Shown here piece by piece: positions 1 to 11,790 of a stretch of DNA of 64,000 bases. How positions within the stretch are numbered: position 1 is the stretch's first letter; the number at the start of each line of letters is the position of its first letter. The DNA lies in the NCBI RefSeq assembly GCF_021228795.1, contig NZ_CP089309.1, positions 3,410,001 to 3,474,000 of the forward strand, written 5' to 3'. The position numbers and the translations under genes are program-made. The stretch comes from Thiocapsa bogorovii (GTDB lineage: Bacteria > Pseudomonadota > Gammaproteobacteria > Chromatiales > Chromatiaceae). Under the pieces are notes generated by a model. The model was not told where the DNA came from. It saw only the letters and a program-made list of their open reading frames with translations, and did no database searches.

Positions 1-1162
<1,162 letters not shown>

Positions 1163-1261
1163 TATAACACCCAAGCGCGTTGCGCCGGGTGTCGACCTCT
1201 CCCGCAACTGCGATCTCACCGAACAGGACGCGTCCCCCGAACGGGGCGCGACCGCCCGTTT

Positions 1262-1379
1262 TCCTGGCGGCCATAGAACACTGGAACCACCTGATCCCAT
1301 CCCGAACTCAGACGTGAAACGGTGTCTCGCCGATGATAGTGTGGGGCCTCCCCATGCGAACGTAGGTCACCGCCAGGGC
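1262..1379 (+). rRNA. rrf: 5S ribosomal RNA
   Basis: About 118 nt with the typical bacterial 5S layout. The 5' end TCCTGGCGGCC pairs with the 3' end GTCACCGCCAGGG, and the conserved internal segment CCCATCCCGAACTCAG lies at about 1296-1311. It follows the 23S gene and is closed by a strong hairpin terminator. Ends are accurate to a few bases. Confidence 0.97.
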
Positions 1380-1390
1380 CCTACACCCAA

Positions 1391-1422
1391 ACCCCCGCCT
1401 CAACCAGGCGGGGGTTTTTTTT
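1391..1422 (+). terminator. Rho-independent terminator of the rrn operon
   Basis: A perfect 10-bp stem (ACCCCCGCCT / AGGCGGGGGT) with a short CAACC loop is followed at once by a run of eight T. It sits 12 bases after the 5S rRNA and ends the rRNA operon. Confidence 0.95.
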
Positions 1423-1561
1423 GTGCCCGAGGAAAAGACGCACTACAACGCGCCAGGCGCTGTGGGCGTCGTCTCGCGTGGATCAGGCGGTTTGGCTTCC
1501 ATCTGCAACGTCGGCATCGATACGGCATAAAACGCTCCGATTCGTTTATCGCCTAATGCAG

Positions 1562-2959
1562 TCAATCTGCTGAAGGCCTTCGATTCCTACGAACCCCCTT
1601 GCCCTGAACCCGAACCCCTTTCGCCTGTTTGGCGATCCGATTCCTCGGAGGTGCTGCGGGTTGACCGTCGGAAACTGCAAGGAGGATGCCGATACCGATA
1701 AATCCCGTGATCAGACTGCTTCCGCCGTGACTGATGAAGGGCAAGGGGAGGCCGGTGAGGGGAACGAACTTGGTGACGCCTCCGATATTGAGAAAGGTCT
1801 GGGTTGCCAGGATGGTGACCAGCCCGACCCCGACCACCCGGCCATCGTGTTCAGGTGCTCGGGAGGCCACCAGCAGGCTCCGGCCGAACAGGATCAGGAA
1901 GAAGAGGATGACGATCGCGCATCCCGCGAACCCCAATTCCTCGCCGATCACCGAATAGATGAAGTCCGACTGGGCGATGGGGGTGTACTCGGGGTTGCCG
2001 CGTCCGAAGCCTTCTCCCCAAAGTCCCCCGGAAAACATCCCGGACAACCCCTGCAGGATCTGCCAGCTTCCCCCTGTAGGATCCCGGAAGGGCTCGAGCC
2101 ACGCCGTCACGCGGCGCTCCCCGTGGGGCAGCACCGTCAAGACGACTCCGGCCATTGCGACCGCGCCGATCCCGCCGAAGAGCAGATAGCCCAACCGTCC
2201 GGTCCCGACGAAGAGCATCGTCAGCAAGGCGATACTCAGAATGATGAAGAGTCCGAGGTCTCGCTGGACGACGAGTAGCCCGGCCAGCACCAACCAGAAG
2301 CCTGCAAGCGGCAGCAGGGCCCTCCATGGAGGTATCGGCAAGCCCTTCCCCCAAGAGCTGAGTGATTTTGTGTTACGCGAGACAAAGCCCGCCACGAACA
2401 GCACAATTGTCACTTTCAGGATCTCGCTCGGCGTGACCAATCCGGCGGCGTAGACGCCGCCTCTAAAGCGCTCGCCGAACATCAGCAGCACCGCCAACAG
2501 CCCAAGCGAGAGTGCGGCCCAGAACCAGATCCAATGCCCCTGCAGGATAGCTTGGTAACGTCCCCGCATGAGGATGACGGCGGTTGTTCCCATGAGGACG
2601 AGTCCGACCGGGAAAAGGACCAGATTGAGCGAGATCGTTCCCGCGGTATCGAACGATCCCATGCGGTATTGGGCGAGCATCCCGAATCCCGAGAGGAAGG
2701 CGACGGCGACCAAAATCAGCTGATCCCCCCGAAACCGGGCCGTCACCAGGAGCAGATGAAGCATCAGCAGCGAAAGGGCATAGAGCCCGAGCGGCAAGAG
2801 GTTGAATGTGTCGATCACCTCGCCGCCGACGTGTGTCGAGCCCCAAAGCATCAAAAAGCCGAGCGCGATACAGACGATGCACCACGCCAAGAGTACACGC
2901 TCCGGCGCGCGTAGATCCCAGGTGTCTGCGATGTCGATCGGCCCGTTCGCTCGAGTCAT
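1562..2959 (-). CDS. SEDS-family peptidoglycan glycosyltransferase (RodA/FtsW type)
   Basis: A 465-residue polytopic membrane protein. Visible features are many hydrophobic segments, the SEDS hallmark around QSDFIYSVIGEELG and the C-terminal GLPLPFISHGGSSL motif shared by RodA, FtsW and SpoVE. These proteins polymerise lipid II into glycan strands and work with a class B penicillin-binding protein. Here the partner gene lies directly upstream and overlaps by 4 bases (ATGA type), so the two are probably translationally coupled. The C-terminus is a short basic tail (KGVRVQGKGVRRNRR). Whether it serves elongation or division cannot be decided from sequence alone, so no symbol is given. Confidence 0.88.
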   Translation of the reverse strand: MTRANGPIDIADTWDLRAPERVLLAWCIVCIALGFLMLWGSTHVGGEVIDTFNLLPLGLYALSLLMLHLLLVTARFRGDQLILVAVAFLSGFGMLAQYRMGSFDTAGTISLNLVLFPVGLVLMGTTAVILMRGRYQAILQGHWIWFWAALSLGLLAVLLMFGERFRGGVYAAGLVTPSEILKVTIVLFVAGFVSRNTKSLSSWGKGLPIPPWRALLPLAGFWLVLAGLLVVQRDLGLFIILSIALLTMLFVGTGRLGYLLFGGIGAVAMAGVVLTVLPHGERRVTAWLEPFRDPTGGSWQILQGLSGMFSGGLWGEGFGRGNPEYTPIAQSDFIYSVIGEELGFAGCAIVILFFLILFGRSLLVASRAPEHDGRVVGVGLVTILATQTFLNIGGVTKFVPLTGLPLPFISHGGSSLITGFIGIGILLAVSDGQPAAPPRNRIAKQAKGVRVQGKGVRRNRRPSAD

Positions 2960-4536
2960 TCGATCAACCCCAGATCGACCGCTCGCAGCAAGAGATCCTG
3001 CGCGATCGGGGCTGCCGTCGTCGACCCATAGCCACCGTGTTCGACCAGTACCGCCACCGCGAGCTGGGGCCGATCGACGGGTGCAAAGCCGACGAACCAG
3101 CTGTGTGCCGCACCATGCGGGTTCTCGGCGGTTCCGGTCTTTCCCGCGATCGCGAGTCGAGGGGTATCGATTCCGCGGCCGGTTCCGCTGGTGACGACCT
3201 GCCGCAGCATGGCCGAAAGGCGTTCGGCGACCGACGTGCTCATGAAATAGGCCAACGGCGTGGGTTCGTCCGTCTCGATCAGGCGCGGTCTGACGGCAAG
3301 GCCCCGATTGGCCACTGCGCCGGCGATCAGGGCCATGTGAGCAGGCGTCACGAGAGCGGCGCCCTGACCGATCGACATCTGAGCGAGCCCATAACGGTCG
3401 GACGCGTCGAGCCGCGGGATCTCGCCCGTGCGCATCGACCAGCTCCCGTAGGGTGTCTCGTGCAGGATCATCCTACGATTGAACTGCATCCGCTCGGCCA
3501 TGACGTCAAAGGCATGATGTCCGTAGCGTACGCCGAGTTGAGCGAAGAAGACGTTCGAGGAACGAGCGAACGCCGTGGCGAGATCGAGGCGTCCGTGTCC
3601 CGGCCAAGTCGAGCCGCGCTTCCTGGCCGCATAGAATTCATGGTCGCGGATCTTTCGGTAGCGCGAGGATGTCGTGAATCCATCCGCAGGACACTCAAGC
3701 GTTCCGGAGAACCCCTGCTCCAACGCCAGGGCGGCAAGCAGGATCTTGAAGGTCGAGCCCGGCGGATAGAGTCCCTGCGTGGCGCGGTTCAGCAAGGCCG
3801 CGCTCGGGCCCGAATCCTGGAACAGCGACGCTGTCACCCGGTTCGGATCGTACGAGGGGGTACTCACAAGCGTGCGAATCGCCCCGTCGGCCGGTCGTAA
3901 GACGACGACGGCGCCGCGTTGTTCCCCCAGCAGGCCGAAGGCCATCCGTTGAAGCTCGGCATCGAGCGTGAGCGTCAGGTCTTGGCCACGCGGACGCTTG
4001 TCCTGCGTGACGAGCTGTCGGCCGAGCGTCCCCCAGTCGCCGAGTCCGTCCGGTGCGCCGCCGTTGAGTCGCACGTTCGCCACCGACTCCATCCCAGAAG
4101 CCCCGAACCAGGGATGGCTATAACCCACCACATGCGTGAACGCGGGCCCGTCGGGATAGAGCCGGTAGACCTGCCCGAGGATCTCCTCGCTGTAGGCGAG
4201 CACCTCGCCGCGATGATCCAGGATCCGCCCGCGCTGGATCCGATGGGCCGGGTTCAGCTCGCGCCTGTCGTGCAGCTGCATGAAGGCGATGAACTCCGGG
4301 CGAGAGGCGCCGATCAACTGCCATGTCGCCTGATAGATCAGGATCCCGATGAACACGAGGGTTAAGAGGACGATCGGAATCCGCACCGACCACTTGGGCC
4401 GCGGCAGATGCTTCAGCTCGGTGTCCCGGCGGGCGTCGAACATCGACCGAAGGAGATAGGCGGCAGTGAAGAAGAAGCCGGCATGCAGCGCGACGCGAAT
4501 CAACGACCAGAGCTCCGGATTCAGGTGTGACGTCAT
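2956..4536 (-). CDS. Class B penicillin-binding protein (transpeptidase)
   Basis: 526 residues with two N-terminal hydrophobic segments (about 10-27 and 49-68). The penicillin-binding transpeptidase domain shows its three active-site motifs in order: STFK (within PPGSTFKILLA, catalytic serine), SSN (RSSNVFF) and KTGTA (AGKTGTAEN). It cross-links stem peptides in the periplasm. The gene precedes and overlaps the SEDS polymerase gene by 4 bases, forming a polymerase/transpeptidase pair. It is shorter than typical PBP2 (about 630) and lacks an obvious large pedestal, resembling stand-alone PbpA-type partners. A 132-base gap separates it from menC upstream, so it may have its own promoter. Confidence 0.9.
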   Translation of the reverse strand: MTSHLNPELWSLIRVALHAGFFFTAAYLLRSMFDARRDTELKHLPRPKWSVRIPIVLLTLVFIGILIYQATWQLIGASRPEFIAFMQLHDRRELNPAHRIQRGRILDHRGEVLAYSEEILGQVYRLYPDGPAFTHVVGYSHPWFGASGMESVANVRLNGGAPDGLGDWGTLGRQLVTQDKRPRGQDLTLTLDAELQRMAFGLLGEQRGAVVVLRPADGAIRTLVSTPSYDPNRVTASLFQDSGPSAALLNRATQGLYPPGSTFKILLAALALEQGFSGTLECPADGFTTSSRYRKIRDHEFYAARKRGSTWPGHGRLDLATAFARSSNVFFAQLGVRYGHHAFDVMAERMQFNRRMILHETPYGSWSMRTGEIPRLDASDRYGLAQMSIGQGAALVTPAHMALIAGAVANRGLAVRPRLIETDEPTPLAYFMSTSVAERLSAMLRQVVTSGTGRGIDTPRLAIAGKTGTAENPHGAAHSWFVGFAPVDRPQLAVAVLVEHGGYGSTTAAPIAQDLLLRAVDLGLIE

Positions 4537-4668
4537 TCGGGCACTTCGATCGTAAGGCGACCGGTCTAGGTCTTAGTCGCGTGTCAGAAATAAGTTGAGC
4601 ACCGAACCGAATCGTTGTCGTCATCGACAAAGACAACCGTGGCGAAAATACTCACTCGTCGAGGTGTC

Positions 4669-5784
4669 CTATTCATAGTCGGACTGTTCTTTTCGTGACT
4701 CCGGGATTGGGTTTAAATCCGCATCCGGATAGAGTTTGAATCCGGATCCCGGTCGGTCGGAGAGCAACAGGCGACCCCCATTCAAGCACGGCGATACCCC
4801 GAGATCCTCGGCCAGCCAGTCCGCGGTGGCGAGTCCGTGCGGGAGCCTGCTGCCGGTGGCTGCAGCCAGCTGAGCGGCGGGCCAGAGTCCGGCGGCGCTC
4901 TCGACGACACCTGTGATCACCACCTCGATTCCAGCGATAGCCGCACGTCGCGACAGGTCGAGCGCGGATCGAAGCCCGCCTATGACGGCCGGTTTGATGA
5001 CGATGCGACTCACGCCCAGTTCGGCGAGATCCGCATCGGGAGCCAAGCCCGCCAGGCTTTCGTCCCGGGCCAGCGGAAAGCCTGCTCGCTCCTGAAGCGC
5101 GTGCAGGAGGCTCGGATCGGGGATTCGCAGCGGCTCCTCCAGCGACTCGATCGGGAGTCCCGCGAGCCGATCGAGGATACGGCATGCCTCCGCGAAGCCC
5201 CAAGCCCCGTTGGCGTCGAGCCGAAGTCGTATGTCGGCAGGCACGACAAGCGCGAGCGCCATGAGGCGCGCAATCTCCGAGGAGGGCTCATCGACCCCGA
5301 TCTTGAGCTTCACCACCCGGAAACCCGCCGCTGCGGCCTGTTCAAGATCAGTCGCCGTCAAGGTCGCAAGCGCGCCGAGGATCCCGTTGACCGGAACAAC
5401 GTCCGTTGCATCGCCTGCCAACATGCGCCGCAAGGGAACGCATTCCGCTTGGCTCACAAGGTCGAGCAGGGCGCACTCGAGCGCGCAGCGCGCGGCCGGG
5501 GTCGCGGCGAACCCTCTGTCCAGCATCTCCAGGAATTCGCCCGTCGATCTGCCGGGCGCGAAGTCACGAGCATCCAACAATGCGGACTCGGCCGATTCCG
5601 GATCCTCCGTTCCCGCGGCGGGAATCGGCGCACAATCGCCGAAACCCACCGCACCATCCGTCTCGGCGGAGACCAGCCAGCCGTGTCGTCGTTCAAATCC
5701 GCCCCGAGCGCTGCGCCATGCGCGACGCAGCGGTAGGTCATACGGGCGTATCCGGAGCCGATCGATCCGGAGTCGATCCATCAT
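4669..5784 (-). CDS. menC: o-Succinylbenzoate synthase
   Basis: An enolase-superfamily enzyme of 371 residues that dehydrates SHCHC to o-succinylbenzoate in menaquinone synthesis. Readable superfamily motifs are the lysine pair VKLKIG, the metal ligands RLDANGAW (Asp), EEPL (Glu) and ARDES (Asp), and the second base in VIKPAVIGG. It is the last gene of the men operon. Its ATG lies 1 base after the menA stop, so translation is likely coupled. It is somewhat longer than the E. coli enzyme (320), with the extra residues at the C-terminal end (KQDLYP-like polar tail). Confidence 0.93.
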   Translation of the reverse strand: MMDRLRIDRLRIRPYDLPLRRAWRSARGGFERRHGWLVSAETDGAVGFGDCAPIPAAGTEDPESAESALLDARDFAPGRSTGEFLEMLDRGFAATPAARCALECALLDLVSQAECVPLRRMLAGDATDVVPVNGILGALATLTATDLEQAAAAGFRVVKLKIGVDEPSSEIARLMALALVVPADIRLRLDANGAWGFAEACRILDRLAGLPIESLEEPLRIPDPSLLHALQERAGFPLARDESLAGLAPDADLAELGVSRIVIKPAVIGGLRSALDLSRRAAIAGIEVVITGVVESAAGLWPAAQLAAATGSRLPHGLATADWLAEDLGVSPCLNGGRLLLSDRPGSGFKLYPDADLNPIPESRKEQSDYE

Positions 5785-5785
5785 C

Positions 5786-6676
5786 CTAGATCCGGCTCAG
5801 ACCGAATCCGACGAGCAGCAGGACGGTCACGGTTGCCTGGAAGAGACCCGTCTGTCCCAAAAGCGGATTGATCTGTCTTCCGGTGGCGCCACGAACGAGC
5901 TTGAATGTCAAGAAAACGCCGAGCGGGACGGCGGCCAGTAGCGGCCATCCGATGACTGGGCCGAAGGTGAACAGCAGGATCGCAACCGATGCCAGCAGCA
6001 ACAGGCCATACAGGACGCGCGCGCTCGGTCGACCCAGATGGTGGCAAAGGGTACGCCGTCCCGCGATACGATCGGTCTCCAAATCCCGGTAGTTGTTCAG
6101 CAGCAAGACAGCGGCGGCCGGCAGCCCCAGTGCGATGCCGACCATCAGCGCTGGCCAATCGACGGTCAAGGTCTGCAGATAATAGCTCCCGCCTACAGCG
6201 GCGAGCCCGAAGAACAGCAGGACATAGAGCTCGCCGAACGGGCCGTAGGCGATCGGACGCGGCCCGCCGGTGTAGGCGTAGCCCGCGACGAGGGAGGCGA
6301 TGCCGATGGCGAGGATCGGCCAACCGCCGCGCACCACCAACGCCAGCCCGATGACGAAGGCGAGCCCGAACGCCAGGTGGGCCGCCCGTTTCACCTGCTC
6401 GAGACTGAACCAACCCTCGGCCGTTGCCCTCGGAGGGCCGAGACGATCGGCCGTGTCTGTTCCTCGCTCGTAATCCGAGGCATCGTTGTGCAGGTTGGTG
6501 CCGACCTGGATCGACACCGCGGCGATCAGGGTGAGCACGGCCGTGACGGCGGCAAGCTGTCCGGTCTGAAAGACGGCCAGCCCGATCCCCGCCACGACCG
6601 GGGCGACGGCCAGGACCAATGTCTTGGGCCGCGCCGCGGCGGTCCAGAGCGCGAGATTCGACCCGGAGCCCGACAC
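5786..6676 (-). CDS. menA: 1,4-Dihydroxy-2-naphthoate polyprenyltransferase
   Basis: A UbiA-family membrane prenyltransferase that attaches the polyprenyl chain to DHNA. Visible are the N-terminal RPKTL signature, the first Asp-rich motif NLHNDASDYERGTD and the second NNYRDLETDRIAGRRT, with about eight hydrophobic segments. The open frame extends upstream to an ATG at 6826, but that would overlap menB by about 150 bases. The GTG at 6676 lies 1 base after the menB stop and gives 296 residues beginning VSGSGSNLALWTAAARPKT, which matches MenA family length. It is therefore preferred; an ATG at 6733 is the alternative. Confidence 0.9.
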   Translation of the reverse strand: MSGSGSNLALWTAAARPKTLVLAVAPVVAGIGLAVFQTGQLAAVTAVLTLIAAVSIQVGTNLHNDASDYERGTDTADRLGPPRATAEGWFSLEQVKRAAHLAFGLAFVIGLALVVRGGWPILAIGIASLVAGYAYTGGPRPIAYGPFGELYVLLFFGLAAVGGSYYLQTLTVDWPALMVGIALGLPAAAVLLLNNYRDLETDRIAGRRTLCHHLGRPSARVLYGLLLLASVAILLFTFGPVIGWPLLAAVPLGVFLTFKLVRGATGRQINPLLGQTGLFQATVTVLLLVGFGLSRI

Positions 6677-6677
6677 G

Positions 6678-7553
<876 letters not shown>

Positions 7554-7562
7554 CTTGGGGCC

Positions 7563-9371
7563 TCATTCACTCTCGATGATGGATTGCTCGCGAACGCCGT
7601 TCCAAAACGCGCGGTGCGTGCGGAGGCTTAGCTCCGCATTCAGGCGAACCTCGATCAGGCCGGCCGGCTCTCCGCGCACTCCCGCGTCCATCGCCTCGTC
7701 CCGGGCTTGGATGAAACCCGAGGCGTCTTCGACCGACCGATGCGCGAGCCCGAAGGCGCGTGCCAGGGCATCCGGCTGCACGCGCGAGGGTGTTCGCCAA
7801 AGCGGCTCGAATCCCGCCAGTTCGCGCTGCGGCAAAAGGTCGAAGATACGGCCACCGCCATTATTCAAGACAATGCACGGGCGGTCGAGCCTCTCCATCA
7901 GCAACAGGCCGCTGAGGTCGTGGATGAAGGACAGATCGCCCAGGAGTCCGGTGACGCCGCGTGTCGGCTCTGCCCGCCCCGCGTTCAGCCCGGCCAGTGT
8001 CGAGCTCTGTCCATCGATCCCGCTGGCGCCGCGATGACCGAAGAACCTCAACGGCTTCTCCGATTGCCCCGACCAGGTGTCGAGCTGACGGATCGGCAGC
8101 GAATTGGCGCAGAAGAGACCGTCGCCCTCGGGGAGACCTTCCAGCAGATCGGCAATGAGATGGCCTTCGCACCAAGGCGACTGCTCCAGGAAGGTGCGGG
8201 TAAATCCCTCGAGTTTCTGTTCCGCGGCAACCCAGCGCCCGATCCAGGTCCCGTCCGAGCTGCGGTTCCCTTGGCCGTTGATGCCGTCGGCCTGCAACAG
8301 GCGATACAACCCCAGCGGGTCGGCGGTGATTCGCGCGATGCCGTCATGGGTTGGATCCGTCCAGCGCGCGCCCGGATCGACCAGGATCGACGGTATCCCC
8401 TCGAGCCAGCCGGAAAGCGTCTTGGAGACGGGTGTCCCGCCGAATCGAATGACCCAATCCGGTCTCAGCGCCGCCGCGGCCTCGGGATTGCGCAGGAAGC
8501 TGTCGTACCGCGTGATCCGAGCGCCTTTCGCCGTTCGGAAGCGAAGGCCCGACAGCGGATCGGCCAAGACCGGGGCGTCGAGCAGCACAGCGCACCTGAA
8601 GATGGCCTCCGCCGAGGCACCCGAGAGCGTCATCGGGCCGCAGCAGATAATCCCGTGTCCGGCGAGGAGAGGCGTAAGCTCTCGCGGCCAGTGTAGGGGA
8701 TCGAAGGGGTGCAACTGATCCGCGACCGAGGGTCGTTGGGCTTCCGAGCCGTCGAGTGGCCGGGCCGCGGGGGCTCCCAGGAGCCCAAGCGGTTCGGCCG
8801 TACAGGATGGGTCGGGCACGAGCGGCTCCCGAAAGGGTAGATTGAGATGCACCGGGCCGGGCCGCGGTCCCTGACTCACGCGCGCGGCACGCAGTCCGAG
8901 TGCCCGTATCGCCTTGAGTGCAGCCGGGCCTTCTTCGGCCGGACCCGGATCATGAAACTCGCGCGTGAAGCCGCCGAAGAGACGCGTCTGATCGATGGTC
9001 TGGTTCGCACCCCAGGCGCGCAGCTCCGGCGGGCGATCGGCCGAGAGCAGGATCAGCGGGAAACCGGACTCGGAGGCCTCGATCACGGCCGGAAACCAAT
9101 GGGCGAGGGCGCTCCCGGAGGTGCAGACGAGCGCAACCGGTTGAGCCGAGGCCTGTGCGAGTCCCAACGCGAAGAAGGCGGCGCTGCGCTCGTCGAGGAT
9201 GGGGGTGAGCTCGATGAGGGGCTGTCGTTGGGCCGCCACCACCAGCGGCGTCGAGCGCGAGCCGGGCGAGAGCACGACCCGACGCAGACCGCCGAGGACC
9301 AGGCCGTCGAAGAGCGCCAGCGACCAGCGAAGATTCCGACAGCCCTGATCGGGCGTCGCCGTGTCGCTCAT
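7563..9371 (-). CDS. menD: 2-Succinyl-5-enolpyruvyl-6-hydroxy-3-cyclohexene-1-carboxylate synthase
   Basis: A ThDP-dependent enzyme of 602 residues that joins isochorismate and 2-oxoglutarate. The N-terminal PYR domain shows VVLSPGSRSTPLVVAA and the TSGSALAHWFPAVIEA segment. The C-terminal PP domain shows GLLGDLSFIHDLSGLLL and IVLNNGGGRIF, the diphosphate/Mg site. The frame is open further upstream, but the ATG at 9371 overlaps the menF stop in an ATGA arrangement and matches the usual MenD N-terminus, so it is chosen. It lies second in menF-D-B-A-C. Confidence 0.95.
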   Translation of the reverse strand: MSDTATPDQGCRNLRWSLALFDGLVLGGLRRVVLSPGSRSTPLVVAAQRQPLIELTPILDERSAAFFALGLAQASAQPVALVCTSGSALAHWFPAVIEASESGFPLILLSADRPPELRAWGANQTIDQTRLFGGFTREFHDPGPAEEGPAALKAIRALGLRAARVSQGPRPGPVHLNLPFREPLVPDPSCTAEPLGLLGAPAARPLDGSEAQRPSVADQLHPFDPLHWPRELTPLLAGHGIICCGPMTLSGASAEAIFRCAVLLDAPVLADPLSGLRFRTAKGARITRYDSFLRNPEAAAALRPDWVIRFGGTPVSKTLSGWLEGIPSILVDPGARWTDPTHDGIARITADPLGLYRLLQADGINGQGNRSSDGTWIGRWVAAEQKLEGFTRTFLEQSPWCEGHLIADLLEGLPEGDGLFCANSLPIRQLDTWSGQSEKPLRFFGHRGASGIDGQSSTLAGLNAGRAEPTRGVTGLLGDLSFIHDLSGLLLMERLDRPCIVLNNGGGRIFDLLPQRELAGFEPLWRTPSRVQPDALARAFGLAHRSVEDASGFIQARDEAMDAGVRGEPAGLIEVRLNAELSLRTHRAFWNGVREQSIIESE

Positions 9372-10756
9372 GCGAACTGAAGCGCCGTGGACATGGCCGC
9401 GAGCTTGTGCTCGGTCTCCTGCCATTCGGAGTCCGGATCGGAGCCCGCGACGATCCCCGCCCCTGCGTAGAGGTCAGCCGTGCTCTCGTGGATTTCGGCG
9501 CAGCGCAACAGCACCCACAACTCGCCGGTAAGGTCCGGCGCGATGATCCCGGCCGCCCCGGTGTACCAACCGCGTCGGATCGGCTCGGAGCCGCGGAGCC
9601 AGGCGCGCGCCAACTCGCAGGGATGACCGTTGGTCGCCGGTGTCGGATGCAGAAGCTCGGCAAGCTGAAAGACGTCCATGCCGGGGTCGAGCTCGGCGCG
9701 CACCAGGCTCCAGAGGTGTTGTGCGTTGTTGAGCTGCATGACCCGAGGCCCGTCCGGCGGTTCGATTCGACGGCTGCAATGGCTGAGCGCATCGGTCACG
9801 GCATCGACGACGACCATATGCTCGTGCAGGTTCTTGCGCGAGGTCCGCAGTGCACTCGTGAGCTCGGCATCTCGGTCGGCGCTCGCGGCGCGGCACACCG
9901 TCCCGGCGATCGCGTCGACCTCGATACGGTCGCGTTGTTGGGTGAAGAGGCGCTCGGGTGTGGCCGCGACGAAGCTGGTCGCGTGTCTACGGATCGTCAC
10001 CACCTGACATGACGGAAAGAGATAGGCCAGTGCGGCGTTCAGCCGTGTCAGGTCGAAGCGCCGATGGCCATTGAGCCTGAGTCGCCGACAGACCACCACC
10101 TTCTCCAGGCGCGCCTGCTCGATCTGCTCGAGGGCGGAGGAGACGAGGTCCTGCCAGCGTGCCGCATCCGGCTCGGTTGACCCCTGCTCGAGCCGTGCCG
10201 GCGTCAGCGGATCGAGCGCAGGCTGATTCAGCCGAGGGATGACCTCCTCCAAGCGGGCCTTCCAGCGCGCGAAGACCTCCTCGCGCCCGACCGGCAGCGC
10301 GGTCGAGAGGATAACCGCCGCCTGACCGGCGCGCGAGGAGAGCGCAAGTTCCGGAAGCCAGAGCAGTGCGTTGGGCAAGGTGCCCGGCTCGGCCGTTGCG
10401 TCGGCGACAGGCGAGGACGCGAAGCCGAGCATCGCGAACCCCGAGAAGCCGGTCTCGTCTGGGTCGAGATGTTCCCAGTGCGCCGACATCCGCTTGGCGG
10501 CCGTGCGCAAGGTTTGAAGACGCGCCTCGCCCTGCGCGGTCCATTCGCCCGCAATCCCGTAGCCGGCCCGCACCTCGCCGCGATGATTATGCGCGAACTG
10601 AAACTGCGGGCCGGGGATCTCGGGCGCGATCGCCAGGGCTTGAGGCAGCTCCAGGACGAGGGAGACGAATCCCTCCGAGCGCGCGAGCGGCAGGCTGTCC
10701 ATCGTCTCGGCGAGGCGCGCGACGATCTGCTCGAGGGTCTTGAGCGGTGCAAGCAT
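9368..10756 (-). CDS. menF: Isochorismate synthase
   Basis: A chorismate-binding enzyme of about 462 residues that converts chorismate to isochorismate, the first committed step to menaquinone. Family motifs include VDAIAGTVCRA, the KNLHEHMVVVDAV helix, LHPTPATNGHPCE and the C-terminal YAGAGIVAGSDPDSEWQETE. The frame is open back to 10909. The ATG at 10756 (MLAPLKTLEQ) avoids a long unconserved leader and leaves 86 bases after the upstream hydrolase gene. An ATG at 10831 is also possible. The context (menF first, menD overlapping) favours MenF over the siderophore paralogue EntC. Confidence 0.92.
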   Translation of the reverse strand: MLAPLKTLEQIVARLAETMDSLPLARSEGFVSLVLELPQALAIAPEIPGPQFQFAHNHRGEVRAGYGIAGEWTAQGEARLQTLRTAAKRMSAHWEHLDPDETGFSGFAMLGFASSPVADATAEPGTLPNALLWLPELALSSRAGQAAVILSTALPVGREEVFARWKARLEEVIPRLNQPALDPLTPARLEQGSTEPDAARWQDLVSSALEQIEQARLEKVVVCRRLRLNGHRRFDLTRLNAALAYLFPSCQVVTIRRHATSFVAATPERLFTQQRDRIEVDAIAGTVCRAASADRDAELTSALRTSRKNLHEHMVVVDAVTDALSHCSRRIEPPDGPRVMQLNNAQHLWSLVRAELDPGMDVFQLAELLHPTPATNGHPCELARAWLRGSEPIRRGWYTGAAGIIAPDLTGELWVLLRCAEIHESTADLYAGAGIVAGSDPDSEWQETEHKLAAMSTALQFA

Positions 10757-10842
10757 GAGTGAGTTTGAAGGGCCGGCGGTCTGGTGTCTCGACCCCGGCA
10801 CGGCGACATCGGCCGCGCCGGGACAAGGCATCCTCGAAAAGC

Positions 10843-11775
10843 TCAGGCGGCCTGAGGGATCGACCAGAAGCGATCGATCGCAGCCGCCGTTTGCGCCGGT
10901 TGCTCCCACTGGAGCAGCCCGCGTGTCGGCGCGATGCGTTCGGCCCGCCAGTTCGAATGGTGACTCAGGAAGTCCGGGAGCTCATGAAAGTCGATATTCG
11001 GATCGCGATCGTAGAGGACCAGCACGGGTTGCGTCACGTTCGCGTAGACGCTTTCGCGTGCGTTCGGGGTAAACAACTGACCGGAGAGGAAGTAGAGCGG
11101 CGCAAATTTCGCACCCGGCTGATGCGATGTCGCGTAGGCGTAATCGATCATCTCGGGCGGAATGGCGCCGTGGAAGGCTTGCTTGTAGAAGAAGCGGATG
11201 CTCGGCCGCGAGGTTAGCAGGGCGAAGAGCCCGTCGTTCACGACCGGCACGCTCAGCACCTTGTGGGCGCGCTCGGCGGCCTGACCGGTCGGCAGTCGGC
11301 GTGCGCTGAATCCGGTCGGGGAGATCAGCACCAAGGACGCAACCAACTCAGGCTTGATCAGCGCCGCCTGCGCGGCGAACTCGCACCCGAGCGAGAAGGC
11401 GACCAGATCGCACGGCTTGCCGACCACCTTCTCCAGAAAGTCGACGATGGCATTGGCGAAGAGGCTCGGCGAATAACGCCGGTTGCTGCGATCGGAGTGG
11501 CCGAACCCCGGCAGGTCGAGCGCATAGACGGGGCGCTGCGAGCGATACTGCTGGAACAGCGGCTTCATCTCGAAGGCGCTGGGTGCGGCATTGACGCTGT
11601 GCACCAGGACCAGCGGGCGGCCGGAGGCCGAGGTGTCCGAGTAGTAATGAATGCGTCCGCCGTGCTCGGTCGCGAGATCGTGCCGTGGTGCATCGAGTGC
11701 GGCCGGAAGGGCGACCCTGCCGGTCTTGGCCGCCGCCCGCGGTTGCGAGAGTGCCGATTCCTTACCTGTGTCCAT
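10843..11775 (-). CDS. Alpha/beta-fold hydrolase
   Basis: 310 residues with an alpha/beta-hydrolase core: the oxyanion/HG region LVLVHSVNAAPSAF, the strand-5 nucleophile elbow FSLGCE (Ser), and an acid near LYDRDPNIDF. No signal peptide is evident. It lies between the SDR/DUF2867 gene (15 bases) and menF (86 bases) on the same strand, so it is probably co-transcribed with the men genes. It could be a MenH-type thioesterase or lyase by position, but the elbow lacks the usual GxSMGG form and the protein is about 60 residues longer than MenH. Substrate unknown. Confidence 0.75.
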   Translation of the reverse strand: MDTGKESALSQPRAAAKTGRVALPAALDAPRHDLATEHGGRIHYYSDTSASGRPLVLVHSVNAAPSAFEMKPLFQQYRSQRPVYALDLPGFGHSDRSNRRYSPSLFANAIVDFLEKVVGKPCDLVAFSLGCEFAAQAALIKPELVASLVLISPTGFSARRLPTGQAAERAHKVLSVPVVNDGLFALLTSRPSIRFFYKQAFHGAIPPEMIDYAYATSHQPGAKFAPLYFLSGQLFTPNARESVYANVTQPVLVLYDRDPNIDFHELPDFLSHHSNWRAERIAPTRGLLQWEQPAQTAAAIDRFWSIPQAA

Positions 11776-11790
11776 GTCGATAAAACCTCG